A stretch of 64,000 bases of DNA from contig CM030711.1 in NCBI GenBank assembly GCA_017979445.1, positions 6,913,221 through 6,977,220 of the forward strand, in the 5' to 3' direction. Both the position numbers and the translations under genes were made by a program. How positions within the stretch are numbered: position 1 is the stretch's first letter; each line of letters starts with the position of its first letter. The notes beneath the pieces were generated by a model that did not search any database, was not told the origin of the DNA, and saw only the letters and a program-made list of their open reading frames with translations. This document shows, one piece after another, positions 23,723 to 35,916 of this stretch. The DNA comes from Akebia trifoliata (taxonomy: Eukaryota; Streptophyta; Magnoliopsida; Ranunculales; Lardizabalaceae).

Positions 23723-25047
23723 CTGTTGCTGGTGATGATATGGGTTCCCAGCCATGATCTCAGGTCCTGCTCCTTGGAAGTACCCAAGACCACCAGCATT
23801 CATTGACGCCGCTGGTAACCCTTGGACAGCCGGAATATTACCCATCTGACCCATTGGAATACTACCCATCTGACCCACATTCCCACCATGACCGCCAATG
23901 CCGACACCAACACCGCCACCACCACGAGTGACATCAATTTCATGGAACCCTCCTTTGTGCATGTTATTCATTACTTGAACCCCCTCATTCTTCCCTCCTC
24001 CCTTCTTGCCCCCATTAGCACTATTGTTGTTTCCACCACCACCATTATTAGGAGCCTTATTATTTCCTCCTCCACCACCATTGTTTCCATTTTTAGCATC
24101 TTGGGGGGGCCCACCACCATTTTTGCCTCCATTTTTAGGAGCTCCACCACCTTGATTTTGATTCCCTCCATTGTTTCCTCCACCACCACCACCCTTCTTT
24201 CCCACATTGCCATTCTTAGCATCATTATTTCCACTCATGCCCTTCGCTACCACATCACCACCACCACCTTTCTTCCCATTACCACCACCATTCCCACCAC
24301 CACCAACACCAGCCTTCATGGGGTTTCCATTCATGGGATTACCATTCATGAGTTGAGGATGATGCCCATTCATCATCATCATACCATTAGGCATCATTTG
24401 AGGAACATTGCCTTTACCCATAATAGTAGGGGGTTGTTTCATCTTGTTCAAAGGATGACGAGGATCATCAAATTCATCATCAAACACATCATCATCATAA
24501 TCCTCATCATCATAGTCATCAAACTCGTCATCATCACTAAAATCATCATCATCATCAGGCAAGTTAAACTTGACTGATTTTTGGTCCTTGAAAGGGGGAA
24601 GCTTCAGATCTTTGAACCCTTTCATCTGTTGTAGTTCTTTCATCTGTTGTAGTTGTTGTTGAATCTGTTGTTGTTGCTGCTGTTGCTGCTGTTGTGGCTG
24701 TTTCTGCTGTTGTTGCTGACCACCACCCATTTGTTGGACTTTTCCACCCTTTTGTTGAGACTTGTTATCTTTACCTCCTTTGCCATTCAAATCCATGTTC
24801 TTGAATTGGTTGTTGATTTGATTTTGGTTGTTGTTGTTGTTGTTGGAAGCCTTTTGAGAGCCCCACAACTCTGCATGTTTTCCAGCTTTCACAAGCTTCT
24901 TGATAAGAGTTGATGGGTCTACATTACCTGAGACTGTCACCTTCCCTTGTTCTGCATCTATTTTGGTAGTATACACCCCTACACCAAAAAACCCACCAAA
25001 AAAAAAAAACAGAAATTATAAATAAAGATGAAAATTTTCCATTAACA

Positions 25048-25082
<35 letters not shown>

Positions 25083-25409
25083 TAACCCATTAAAAGATGT
25101 TGTGGGCAAAAATTGCAAAATAGATTTTTAAAATGGAGGAAATACCATCAATTTTCTGCAATAGTTTCTTCACCTTCTGCTTACATCCATCACAATGTAT
25201 GTTCACTTTGAGAACACAGGTCTACAAGAACAAGTAACCAAACAACAAGGCACAGAGTAAAGAAGGAGATAAAGTATACAACAATTTTTTTCTATTAAAA
25301 ACTAGATAAAAAGGAAACCAAAGAACTTGAGTTGAGAACAAGTATAGCCCATACAACGAAAGAATAAATAAGATGGTACCTGGATCTTCAAAAACTCTTC
25401 TTTACTCAT
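23494..25409 (-). CDS. Heavy-metal-associated isoprenylated plant protein (HIPP33/34-like), with an apparent frameshift before its CaaX end
   Basis: Three exons fit GT-AG rules: 25380-25409 ([10 protein letters not shown]), 25146-25221, and 23494-24978. Residues about 11-75 form an HMA domain with the metal-binding pair C20 and C23 in HCDGC; the domain ends near ELWG. It is followed by an Asn-rich stretch, a long Gln tract, an acidic Asp run (about 180-205), a long Gly/Asn-rich region and a Met/Gly region. The last four residues in the -1 strand frame of the tail are CNVM, a CaaX box that would be farnesylated, anchoring the protein to membranes. Known for the family: HIPPs are plant metallochaperones tied to metal and stress responses. 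Oddity: the main frame stays open to 23633 but loses the conserved tail. The tail ([11 protein letters not shown] to CNVM) is read only after skipping one base near 23719-23723. Spliced length is 1591 nt; removing one base gives 530 codons. Gene identity is sure; the status of the frame is not. Confidence 0.92.
25049..25079. repeat. (AAT)n microsatellite in HIPP intron 2
   Basis: About ten uninterrupted AAT units lie within the intron between exons 2 and 3 of the HIPP gene (intron 24979-25145). It should be a polymorphic marker and has no coding effect. Confidence 0.9.
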
Positions 25410-25800
25410 TTCTTCCCCTCAAACAAACAACAAGAAATGATGATAAAGAACTGAGAGATCTGAACAAACAAAACCAGCTGTGAAGCAGAGAAGATGAATT
25501 AATATAAAACCAAAATAAGGGTACTTGTTTGTTTTTCTTCTTGTTGGGTTCTCTCAACCCAAAAACTCAAAAGAAAAATGAGAGGAAACAAATGGGATTT
25601 TAGCAGAGAAGAAGAGTCACACACCTAGGTTCAGTTTTTAAGAGAAATAGAGATTCAGAAGAGGTGGGTGGACATTAAGTTTCTCTTTTAGCTTCCTCTG
25701 TTTCAGGGTTTGTGTCTTAAAAGAGAGAGTGAGAGAGAGAGAGGCTTCTCAAAGGCAAGAGTTCTACCTCTGATTCTGAACGTTTCCTCTCTCTTTTGCC

Positions 25801-25812
25801 CTTTTATTTATT
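25801..25812 (-). promoter_or_regulatory. Possible TATA-like element of the HIPP gene
   Basis: On the minus strand the sequence reads AATAAATAAAAG. It lies about 400 bases upstream of the HIPP ATG and just upstream of a CT-rich leader that includes a CT/GA microsatellite at about 25722-25742. Its position suggests a start site near 25770. This is based on motif and position only. Confidence 0.3.
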
Positions 25813-27690
25813 GAGGGTTTTTTTACTTTCCAAATTTGAAAATATTTCACTTTTTAATTTCATTTATTTATTTATTTTTGTATAATTTCCTTATAAAGCC
25901 AGGTGTATTCAGCTTGGCTAAAACAACCGGCTTAGCTTGGTTTGAATGACCCAGTAAGAAAAAAAAACATTTTCCTTTAAATTAATGATAATCACAGGAG
26001 ATTGAAAGAACTTGACAGATAAAACTTATCTAAAGAATTGTGAATAATGGTCTTAATAAAAATGTTTCCATATATTTAAATGTTTCCCCTAATGGCCTAA
26101 ATTATTATGATTCCATTTTATTGGGCCCCTTAGTTGGCTAATTACTACTGCACCGAATAATTAACATGACCTCAGCCTCATTGTCATGGATAATTAAATT
26201 AAGCCACAATAAGGATATAAGGTCTTTGTTACTTACGATCAAAGCAATTGGATTCTTTAGATCGATCGATATGACTTGATATAGTATCATTCATTGAATT
26301 TACGTCGACATAATAATCCTCCTATGCGTGATTAATGTAACGTAATTTCCCCTCCTATATCTAGATTTAGGGTTGCAATATAAATACTTCTATGCGTGAT
26401 TAATATAACGTAACACCCTCCTATATCTTGAAATAGGAGTGGTAACATAAGTCTATTAATTGTCATATCGAGATAAAAAAAATATAGGTTAGGCATGGAT
26501 CTAGATAAGTTTATTCAAGCTCAAATTCCAAGCTTGTAATTATGTAATTGGATTGGGATTTTGGATTCATGTGCTGGATTTGTGTAGATATGATCTAGAT
26601 TTGTTCCTAATCAGGCTTGGATCTAGATTATTATTATTATTATTATTTATTTATTGATAAGCTGGAGTTCAAGGGATTTCACCCTAAACACACTACTACC
26701 GAGTGTAATTATTAATAAGATCTTCCTCTACAATGCTCTTAAGTTCGTGAAGAATATTTTCTTCATCTTCAATTACAATAAAACATTTCACAGAAGAACC
26801 CAATCATGCTAAAAAATATGTAGACCGGTTTGTTTTTCTCCAAAAGAATTCAAAAGTACATATTTCGAAAGTATCCTATAGGATGGTAATCTCAGACAAA
26901 ATCTCTAGATATTTCCACACTGGTTCTATCTGGTTCTTGATCGTTTTGATCGAATAGAGTGGATCTAGATTTGTTCAGACCTAACTGAGTCCAAATCATT
27001 TTATGCCCTAGTTACATTTTTCATAATGCAAATGGTAAGAAACCCTTTTTTTTAATTGAAAAATTGCACTGAATTGAAATTTTTTTTATATCATATTTGG
27101 AAAATCATACATTTAAAAAAAAAGATATCTAATGTGAGTTTGACAAGAATATTTGCATGCACCATACTTGTATGGATACAAAAACACAAAAATCTCTAAC
27201 GTTAACATACACGTACATATACACACTAATCTACCATCTACAAACATAGACATAAAGAAATCTTGATCGATCCTTGGAAACTCAAGATTACTTCAAGTTT
27301 GTACTAGTGACAAATACATAAGCATCACTAGTAGGGGGCATGATGTACGTGGGTAGAGGATGGAGGAACAAACAAAAATGACATTGTAAAAGAAAAAAAA
27401 AGTAGATTGAACTTCCTTTTCATTAATTGTCTATAAAAAAGGATGGAGCGAAGCATAAGTTATATGATTCTTGTTGACATAGTTAATAATATTATGTAAA
27501 AGTAGAAAAATAGCTTAAGCATCAAAGTATAATTTATAGGTACTCCAACAAACTTCTAAAGGAGAAGAAAGAAAAAAATTACCACCTAATAAGTATCTTG
27601 TCCCCATATATTATGAGGTTTTACAGGGACTTTAACCTCACCCCTCCCCCTACCCCTTCCATCAAAGTGCCTAAGAAGATAATAATAATA
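25813..27690. other. Intergenic sequence upstream of the HIPP gene
   Basis: A direct repeat of 'ctatgcgtgattaatRtaacgtaa' is at 26320-26350 and 26381-26413. Between about 26480 and 27010 several GATCTAGAT words and imperfect inverted ends (TAGGCATGGATCTAG / CTAGATTTGTTCAGACCTAA) suggest an old element, with an (ATT)n run at 26631-26650. No gene. Confidence 0.45.
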
Positions 27691-27860
27691 AGAGTCGTGC
27701 TGAAGTGACCTCAAGATTGGACCTCATATTGCACAGTTCGACGTGATAGGATCCATAGATGCTTTTTCACTCATATCTCAAGGAAATTATCTATGTTTTC
27801 CATGCACTTTCATGTCAGGTTGTGCGATATCATGAGGTCACTTCAGCATTATTCTAATAA
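27690..27860. mobile_element. Foldback MITE of the GTCGTGCTGAAGTGACC type, copy 1
   Basis: Outer arms GTGCTGAAGTGACCTCA and TGAGGTCACTTCAGCA are almost perfect mirrors. The centre 'catagatgctttttcactcatatctcaaggaaattatctatg' relates it to the CTCGAGATACA foldbacks. Another copy is at 53812-53990. Confidence 0.7.
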
Positions 27861-28324
27861 TAATAATAATTGCCTCATATCTTGGTGGGAGAAGTTTTAC
27901 CCCTCAGAAACTATAGGATGGTAGTCTATATCTCACAATGTACAAGGGAAAACACATCCTTCACTTCACGGGAGGTTGTTGGTTGGATTTTCTTGCAATG
28001 CAATTGATTATGTTTCTGAAACCTTCTATAATTGTACTAAGAATTAACTTTTAGGATAACTACAAGCTATCAAATTTTGTTAGTTGAGTTACTCTATAAC
28101 TGGACATTCTTCATCCCTATTTGTATTCCAACTTGTGGATCTACATAGACATCGTGTGGGCATGGAATCGTCAACCCCATAATGATGATCATCACTATAA
28201 AAAATCGGTCCATTATATTTAATTGAATAATCATGTTCTTCAATTTCAAGTCAATATTATATATAGGGTCCCTTTCGACAAACAACGTTAGGGAGACAGC
28301 ACAGAGCTAACATGTTTATCCTAT

Positions 28325-28970
28325 ATGGATTGAAAGTTTTGAAATGGGCAGATTTTTTGTGAGGATAATCTCTATGATGAGGAGATCATCCTCACAAAAA
28401 AAAAATCAGCTTAATTTGAAACTTCTAACCCCATAAAAAGTGATTTAAAATTGTGGACCATCGTTCTTTTACTGTTAATTTGTACATCACCTTCAATGGG
28501 GCTAGAAGTTTCATATTGGGTTAATATTTTGTGAAGATGATCTCCTCACCATAGAAACCATCCTCACAAATAACCAACGCAATTTGAAACTTTTAAGACT
28601 TATAGAATTTTTTTTATCTCCCTAAAATTGTTGACCAAATGCTATGCTTTTATATAAGGGTGCATTTAAAAGCCCTAAAGAAAGTCAAACATTTTTCAAT
28701 ATATGAGCTAGAAGTTTCAGAATGGGCTGATCTTTTGTGAGGATGATTTCTAAGATGTACAAATCATCTTTACAAAAATCATCCCATTCTAAAACTTCTA
28801 ACCCTAATTTACAAATTGAACTATCGTGGATCGTCAATTATTTGTAAATCAGTTTTGATGGGGTAAGAAAATTCAGAATGAGCTGATTTTTTGTTAAGGC
28901 AATCTCCTCATCATAGAGATCATCCTCACAAAAAATCAGCCCATTTCGAAACTTCTAGCCCATATATATT
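28325..28970. repeat. Four consecutive small palindromes of one family
   Basis: Units centred near 28380, 28545, 28755 and 28915 each read 'agaagtttc..aatgggctgattttttgtgaggatgatctc' and then its mirror 'gagatcatcctcacaaaaaatcagcccatttcgaaacttct'. Spacing is about 160-210 bp and the linkers share 'ttgtaaatc..ttgatgggg'. The same palindrome, nearly perfect, is the core of the 37.5-kb structure. Confidence 0.75.
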
Positions 28971-29719
28971 AGATAGGTTAACATGATATCAATGTAAGCC
29001 TCACAAGTAGGAGTTGGAACAATTATATATACTAACTAAAATTTCATTGGCTTATTACAGAAAATTACCCTAATTAATGAGACCCTAACCCTTAATCTAC
29101 ATAATTCACATTGCCTTAATTACCTTAATCTCCGGTTAGCCATTAAGAAATTAAAGATTAGATGATGGAGTAAGTTGTAAGTTTTTAAACTATTTTTCTC
29201 TAAGTTTGGACCCTACTTTACTAACCAAATTATGTTGTCGTTCTTAAAAGCCTAACCCGTGAAGAAATTGTTGTCCTTTTAATCTCTTTTTCTTCTTTGT
29301 AGGTCCCTTTGCCTTTCAAAGTTGTATGAATGAATCTTGTGTGACTTTTGACCATCTACATTAGTGTTTTTTTAATCTTCTTTCATTTTCATGGATGTAG
29401 CAACTGACTTGCATCAATTGCATCCTTTATAACAATGATGCGTAGGGACACGAGTATATGCAGTTTTATTTTTCTCATTTTGATTGCACTAGAAAATTGG
29501 TAGGAAAATAAATTTTCCTAGAATATGCAATTTGTCGTGTTGTTAGTTATACATTTTCATGGAAAAAAATAAAATTGATTGTCTTAAATTTCATGATTTG
29601 TCTGTTGAGATATAATTTATTTTTTTCTTTCGATAAGGGTAGAATTTATTATAATGAAGTTTGTTTAATAGTTTAGAAGGCCAAGTGGAATTTCGGTAAA
29701 GATTCATAAATGAGAGCTG
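28971..29719. other. AT-rich intergenic sequence
   Basis: No gene or repeat family recognised. Confidence 0.4.
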
Positions 29720-30125
29720 TTGAGAAAAAGAGGAACAATCAAATTAAGAAACGAATTGAAACAAAACACAAATCACGCACAAAAACACATAATTTTATGT
29801 GGTTCCCTCAAGATTGAGGTACGTCCACGGATCCACACCGATTCCTCTATGAAGAGAAAACTCGTAATTACATATTACACCCTTTCACCAAAAATGAGAA
29901 ATATAAATACGTCAGAAAACCTAACTAGGATTTTACATAATAATAGTAAAATTATGAAAATACCCTTGAAAAAATTTCTTTTGAGGCCTGTTGGCCCTCC
30001 TTAAACCCCTCAGCGAGCTCACTACCAAGTTTGACCAGTGTGAAAATATAGCTTGATTTACATTACCTCCTTGTTGACCAATACTATCGGGTTTCACAAA
30101 CTACAACAAGAGCCCAATAAATTGC
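29720..30125 (+). mobile_element. LTR-like retrotransposon fragment
   Basis: The text 'cacataattttatgtggttccctcaagattgaggtacgtccacgg', then 'attacatattacacc', a 'tacccttg' run and a GGCCTGTTGG-rich end, is the kind of sequence I associate with plant copia-type LTRs. No coding domains or matching second LTR are in the window. The open frame 29720-30004 is a by-product. Confidence 0.4.
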
Positions 30126-31880
30126 TTATATACCATCTTCGTTTATGATACTATTCAATCTAAATTAAAAATCCTAAAAAATAACACTATGCAACCCGTC
30201 CATTAAGGCAATATCTAATGCACTTCAAAATTGCCGAAGGAAGAATGTCATATTGATATTGCTAGGTTACAATGAAGGAGAATATGATTGAGAACTTTAC
30301 CATAAGATTTGTAAATTTTGGATAATAATTTAGACTAAAATTTTCTAGCAATTTAATAATTAATTGTGAGAGTTTTGTCCAAAGAGCCAGGGACAATGAA
30401 CAATGCCAATCTTTATGGAATTTTCAAATTTCAAATAATTCAAGTTGGATGGCCAAGGCAGGAATAGGAAGATCAAACTGAGGACAAATCATTATGGAAC
30501 CTTGACTGATCCCATTTATTATTTATCCAAAACAAGGCCCATTGAACTAGTAAAAGATCCATCTCCCAATCATTAATATATATATATATATATATTTAAA
30601 TCGTCTTGTCGTAATTTTACCCCCTCAAAGTAGATTTTTTAAAGTAGATTTTCCAAATCAATGAGATTTCTCCAAAAATCATTTTACAATCTTAAAGTAG
30701 ATTTCCCCCCCTAATTAAAGTAGATTCTCCCAATCATTAAGATTTCTCCAAAAAAATCGATTTTGAGGTAATTATGCATCTTTCAAAGTAAATTTACTCC
30801 TTTAATTCAAAGTAGATTTGCATGGACATAAGGATTTTGCCAAATTCCTGAGAGAGCAGTGTGGGATATTTGATTGCCACTTGTTGGTATCAGATTGATA
30901 GTTGAATAAGGCAAGATAGTTATACAAAATTTTGGGATCATGAAGCCCACTTTATAAATAAAATCAAATTGTATCGATGGTTATCTTTACTATCAAAATG
31001 AGAAAAGAGTGAGTGCTTAATATTTTTGAATAATGAAAATACCCTTGAATAAATTATTTATCTTTCTCGTGACAAGTGACAAAATATACAATAGCAAGAA
31101 CTATGATTTTAAAGAGTTTTTACCTTAGTGGCACATGCTTATTGCACGTAAATCCTTTTTAATTTGATATAAATTAAAAGAGAGAATTTTTTATTTTTAA
31201 CATCTACGAATCTATAAAAGGGTGAGTATTGTGGATGTAAATACACATTACTTAATGTTTTTAACTAAAAATATCTTTAGATAAACCCTTTAATACATCC
31301 AAACTAATAGAAGATATATAATATTTTATATCATTTAAAATCCTCTTGACAAATAACAAAACTGTGTAACAACTTATCCTTGCACTCGTAAGGTCGCAAT
31401 GATGGGTACTATATTAATTACCTTAATGATCTATGATAGGTACTATATTAAAGTGTTAATGAGATTAATATAAACATTGCTTTGTCAAGGAAAGTATTTT
31501 GAATGGTTGATCCGAAACAATAATTCATTATCTAATGGATCTTTTCGTACTAATAAAAAAAAACTCATCATGACATTAAAATTCCACTAATAAAAGAAAA
31601 ATAATATTATGAGATGTAAGAATTTTTAGACCTTAACCAATAAAATAAAAATCTTTAATTTTCACCGACAAGATGAGATAATTTCTTCAAAAGTGAAAAT
31701 TCTAAACTACGCTTCCACTCATAATCAATCGACAACTAGCGCTCTTGATCGGTACTCAAAATCACTTCAACTAAACAACTTCTAATTTTTTTAATTTGAA
31801 AACACTTAATTAGTCAATATCCAAACTTCTTATCAAACTTCATTTTCTCTATATGCTACAAGAGTTTTAAAAAAAGGATT
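30126..31880. other. AT-rich intergenic sequence
   Basis: Contains a (TA)n microsatellite at about 30571-30594 and three phrases of 'aaagtagattttc/tc' at 30629-30820 that form a loose local repeat. No gene. Confidence 0.45.
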
Positions 31881-31885
31881 TTTTT

Positions 31886-31990
31886 AAATAGAGCTGCTAT
31901 TGCCACATCAACTTTTACTAAGCCACACCAATTCCTATGTAAATCCCCAAAGAATTACACACAGTTGGTGTGGCAGTAGCAGCTCTCTTT
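31886..31990. mobile_element. 'GAGCTGCTATTGCCAC' foldback MITE
   Basis: GAGCTGCTATTGCCACATCAAC on the left and GTTGGTGTGGCAGTAGCAGCTC on the right form almost perfect inverted termini around about 60 bp. Related copies are at 5803, 32733, 33752, 49352 and 54833. Confidence 0.7.
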
Positions 31991-32339
31991 TTTAAAGAAG
32001 GAAGAGTCTAGATTTTTGTCTAAATAATATTTGTCTCACACATGCAAACTTCCCCAAGGGATGAGAGAAGTGCCATTCCTGAGAAGAATTCTACACTGTA
32101 GCTGCAGAAAAGTTATCTCCTTCATAGAATAATATTTTATATTTATAATATATATATAGTTCTGAAAATTCAGGGTGAGGTTTCTGGGTGTTCCTAATAA
32201 AATTGATGGTGTCGGGAAAAAGAAGAAATGAAGGAATAATGAAAGATGGATGGTGACTTGAGAGTTAGATGGTTTTCTCTTCATGTATTAAAGAAAAAGG
32301 AAGACAGTAGACCATATAGAAGATCTGCCAACATCAGAC

Positions 32340-33060
32340 TGACAAACATGCAATTTAAATCAATGGTCCCCATCGATGATGATCATGATCCGACGTGCCA
32401 CATTTTATTAGATCTATAACATTAGTACACCATCTCTTATATTATATATCAGAGAGGACTAAGGATTAATTTTGTTGGATGTTACTTACTCTCGAAAAGG
32501 AGGACTATTTAAAAAAAAAAAATCTCAATATGATAATTTTCTAGAAACGTTGGTCCGATAATTCAATTTAAATTAATGGTCCCCATCGATGATCCCACAT
32601 ACCATGTTTTACTAATCTACATCATTAGTATTTAGTACACCATCTTTATATTCTAGAGAGGAACTAATTTGTGATGACAGAGAAGGTACTCCATGCAGAA
32701 AAAAAGCATTAATTCTCAATATGGTAAATTTAGAGAGCTGTTATTGCTAAACCAACTATGGCTAATGCCACCCCAAGATGTGGGCTAATCTTTGGTGATT
32801 TACTTATGAATTGGGGTAGCGTTAGCAAAAGTTGGTATGGCAATAGAATCCCTATAATATTTACAAATTTGAGGAAGAAAAAAATTTAGAACGTGTTTGA
32901 TTATTTTTTCAAACTTTTGTGCAACTTGCAAGAATGATCCAATGTTAGTACACCATCTTTTATCAGAGAGGAATAGATTTGTGGGATGTTATGTATTGTA
33001 GAAAAAGGTAGATAATTGAAACATAAAATTTATTTCTCAATATGGTAAATTGTCCAATTT
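32340..33060. repeat. Threefold repeat of a 130-200-bp unit, with an inserted foldback
   Basis: 'ttagtacaccatctttta..agagagga..aatttgtggatgttac..tac' appears near 32424, 32632 and 32946. The first two are preceded by 'aatttaaatcaatggtccccatcgatgat'. A GAGCTGTTATTGCTA foldback (32733-32850) lies between the second and third units. Confidence 0.65.
32733..32850. mobile_element. 'GAGCTGCTATTGCCAC' foldback MITE, related copy
   Basis: GAGCTGTTATTGCTAAACCAACTATGGCTAATGCCACCCCAA on the left pairs with TTGGGGTAGCGTTAGCAAAAGTTGGTATGGCAATAG on the right. The arms are longer and better preserved than at 33752. Confidence 0.65.
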
Positions 33061-33164
33061 GAGAAATATTTTTTAAATGTGTTGGTCCAGATTTTTTTTA
33101 AATTTTGTATTGTTATGATAATTTCCCCTTTCTTCAATATGTGGAACCAGATTAAATATAAGAG

Positions 33165-33290
33165 TCACCATTTTCTGACTTGAAAAAAATCACTTTTTTA
33201 CTCGGTTGACGTGGCAAGTGCGCAGAACCATAGGTCTTTTTCTTTGGGATACACAAGGAAGAAGACTACTGCGCCCTTTCCAAGAGTATT
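33165..33290. mobile_element. Remnant of a CTCGAGATACA-family foldback
   Basis: 'gttgacgtggcaagtgcgcagaaccataggtctttttctttgggatacacaaggaagaag' matches the left arm and centre of the 19.1-kb copy. The right arm is mostly lost. Confidence 0.5.
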
Positions 33291-33412
33291 TTTTTCGAGT
33301 TATTTTATCATTTGTCTAAATATAATCTAACAATCGTCCATATTTATCGAATAATTGTTTGATAGTAAAATGAACACAAAAATATTTTTTTATTAAAATG
33401 TTTTTTTTTTAA

Positions 33413-33735
33413 AACGATCATAGTTCTCTCCTTATTAGTATCCAATGAGATGGGTTTCATGCCAAATAAATTTCTTGTGGCAATTATCATTTTTGTTGTC
33501 CTACGAATTTAAACTATATTTTTACCTAACCAAAAATTATAATTTCTTATATATCTATACCTCATGACTATTTAATTTATCATATTCGAATCATTCAGCT
33601 TGATTTCCAATTTTCATTTTTTTTTTCTTTAATAATAACCTGTTTTCATATATTGACTCATCAGTTAATGGGTTGAACCAACTCGGTGGCGAGTCCAGTT
33701 AAATTTTTGAGTTGTAAGAGAACTATGATTTTGTA
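33413..33735. repeat. Duplicated 310-bp block, copy 1
   Basis: 'atgagatgggtttcatgccaaataaatttcttg' to 'ttgagttgtaa.a.aactaYg.ttYtgtac' matches 35922-36205 over its length, with scattered changes. Its original nature is unknown. Confidence 0.65.
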
Positions 33736-34017
33736 CATGATAGTAAAAAAGAGAGCTTCTATTTTCATACCAACTTTTGCTAATGCCACCCCCAAAGATG
33801 CATGTCTGCTAATTCTTTAATGTCCCCACTTTATTTTGAGTTTTTGGATGAATAGGCTTAGCAAATGTAATTTGTACATGATGGGCTTGTATTTGTGGGG
33901 GCATGATTGGGTTAAGCTCTGTAGAATTGGTTTAATGCTGCAAGTTTGGTTGGGCTCTGGTGTATGGGGTACTATGTTTGGTAGAATCAAGATGATGAGC
34001 ATAAATATATAAATTAC

Positions 34018-34205
34018 AATCTCAACAACAGATTCAACAACCCAATCAATGCAGTACTCTTATCCAAAAGAGCATACCCAACTATTCAGCCCCACTTCCT
34101 GAACAAAACTTATCTGTGAAAGTCAAGATGGCCAATATGATGACAATTATGCAAGACCAACAACACCAAACCCATACCATAGCTGAACAATTAGCAATTC
34201 TCTAA
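34018..34205 (+). pseudogene. Possible coding remnant of unknown origin
   Basis: A Gln/Met-rich frame reads QIQQPNQCSTLIQ, then PLPEQNLSVKVKMANMM and DQQQHQTHTIAEQLAIL before a stop. It has coding-like composition unlike its surroundings but no start, and I do not recognise a family. It may be a gag-type fragment. Confidence 0.2.
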
Positions 34206-35916
34206 TTTTAATTTAATCTCTTTAAAATTATGATTTTCTTTATTTCTTTGTATAAAATATTTCTTATCGATCGGTTATGGATATCGATTAATGTTTCTTT
34301 TAATGATATATTAACATAAGTTATAGGTTTTTGATAACTAGAGCTAACCCTTTCTTCTATAATGTTTCAAACCAAGATTCTCATTTTTTTTCTCCATTTC
34401 AACACAACCATGCGAAGTGCAAATGAAAGGCCTTACTTTTGTCACTTATTCTCCTTCCAACCTCTATGCCCCACCCAAGATTTGGAGATACTTATAAATT
34501 CAACTCCTTATTTCTAATGTTTACTTCATGAACAAATATTCTCTCCTTTTCTTCTCTACCAAAATTATAAAAAAGTTTCCTTCTCTAGCTATCCCTACCA
34601 CTACTACTTTTCTTGCTTTTGACTGTTTTTATTTTTTATTTTTTATATTTTTCTTTTCTTTTCTTTTCTGAAATACTATATTTACCATAGGATTTAAAAA
34701 AAAGAATGGTGGAATTCAAGAAAGGTTTTTGATATATTTCCTCCAATTTGGATCTGAAAGTATACAACATGAATAAATCCTTGATTGTAAAAATGTATGT
34801 GTCAACCCAATGGGTTTCTAAAAAAAATTGACATTTTTTCTAAGTCATTCTAATTTTTGAATTTAAATTGAATAAGGAATCTGAAAATTTTTGATTTATT
34901 TTATTAAATTAAATGTAGCACGACCAAAAAATGAATTGAAACCCTTTGTGTGTAACTCGATAAATACGAATCAAGATAAAAAGGAAAACGACAAATATAT
35001 TCAAAAATGAATATGGTATTGTACAATCATTATTTTTTATTTTTTTTACATCTTTGATCCCTGAACCGATTGAATTATTCCTTTGACATTTTCAAAAATC
35101 AAGAAATCACATATAATGATATTTGAGAACATAAAAAAGTGATTTATGTAGTAGTTTGAGCTTTTGTGTTTTAGCCACTTAATATTTTATGCAAGATATC
35201 TGATTTCAAGTCTCAATTGGATAAGAGAGTTTTGCATAATTGATACTTATAATTTTTAGATAAGATGATTTGGAAAAAGAAAAAACATCAATTAAAACAA
35301 AATAATAAAATACGGTTATTTATCTCATTCTAATACTTAAATTGACGTAGAAAAATAATTAATAATTTAATGGATAGAAGAATATCATGGTTCAATTTCA
35401 AACTTTTACACTTAATTTCTCCGGGAAATTAGATCTCATAGAGTTAAATTCTCATTCTCAACTCATGACCACCATTAGTTGAAGCTTCCTTCGTAACTCC
35501 TAAAACTACTTCGTAGTGGCTCCGTTCTGGATGTACTGAGAAACTTTAACTTGTAAATTTAACCTTCTTTCTCGCTCTTCTTCACTTGATCTTCTTGCTC
35601 GGAAGAACTTTTACACCCAAATTAATTTTCTCGCTCTTTGGAGATAGGTAGTAAACATCACAATCCTTACTATTTATAATGTTTGATAGCACAACAAACA
35701 TGAAAATATTTTTTCATATAAAAAATATATTAACTAAATCAATCATATAGAAAACTTAATTTTAAAGATTCTTTTGGTTTACACCAATATCTGAATTTAT
35801 GTTATTGGGAATCCTGACTACAGACTACATGAATGATCGAAAATATATTTTCTAAGCAAATTTTTTTTAAAATATATAACATTTCATTAGAAACTGACAC
35901 TATTTAAACATTTAAA
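34206..35916. other. AT-rich intergenic sequence
   Basis: No gene or clear repeat is seen apart from short T-rich runs. Confidence 0.4.

Noticed and set aside
23822..24577. 251-codon plus-strand open frame
   Set aside because: It is antisense to the Gly/Asn/Asp-rich part of HIPP exon 3 and its Thr/Ile/His composition follows from that.
28325..28970. CRISPR-like array
   Set aside because: The regular repeats are 90-110-bp palindromes with similar linkers in plant DNA, not short repeats with unique spacers.
29720..30004. 94-codon plus-strand open frame
   Set aside because: It lies in sequence resembling a retrotransposon LTR and has no protein domain.
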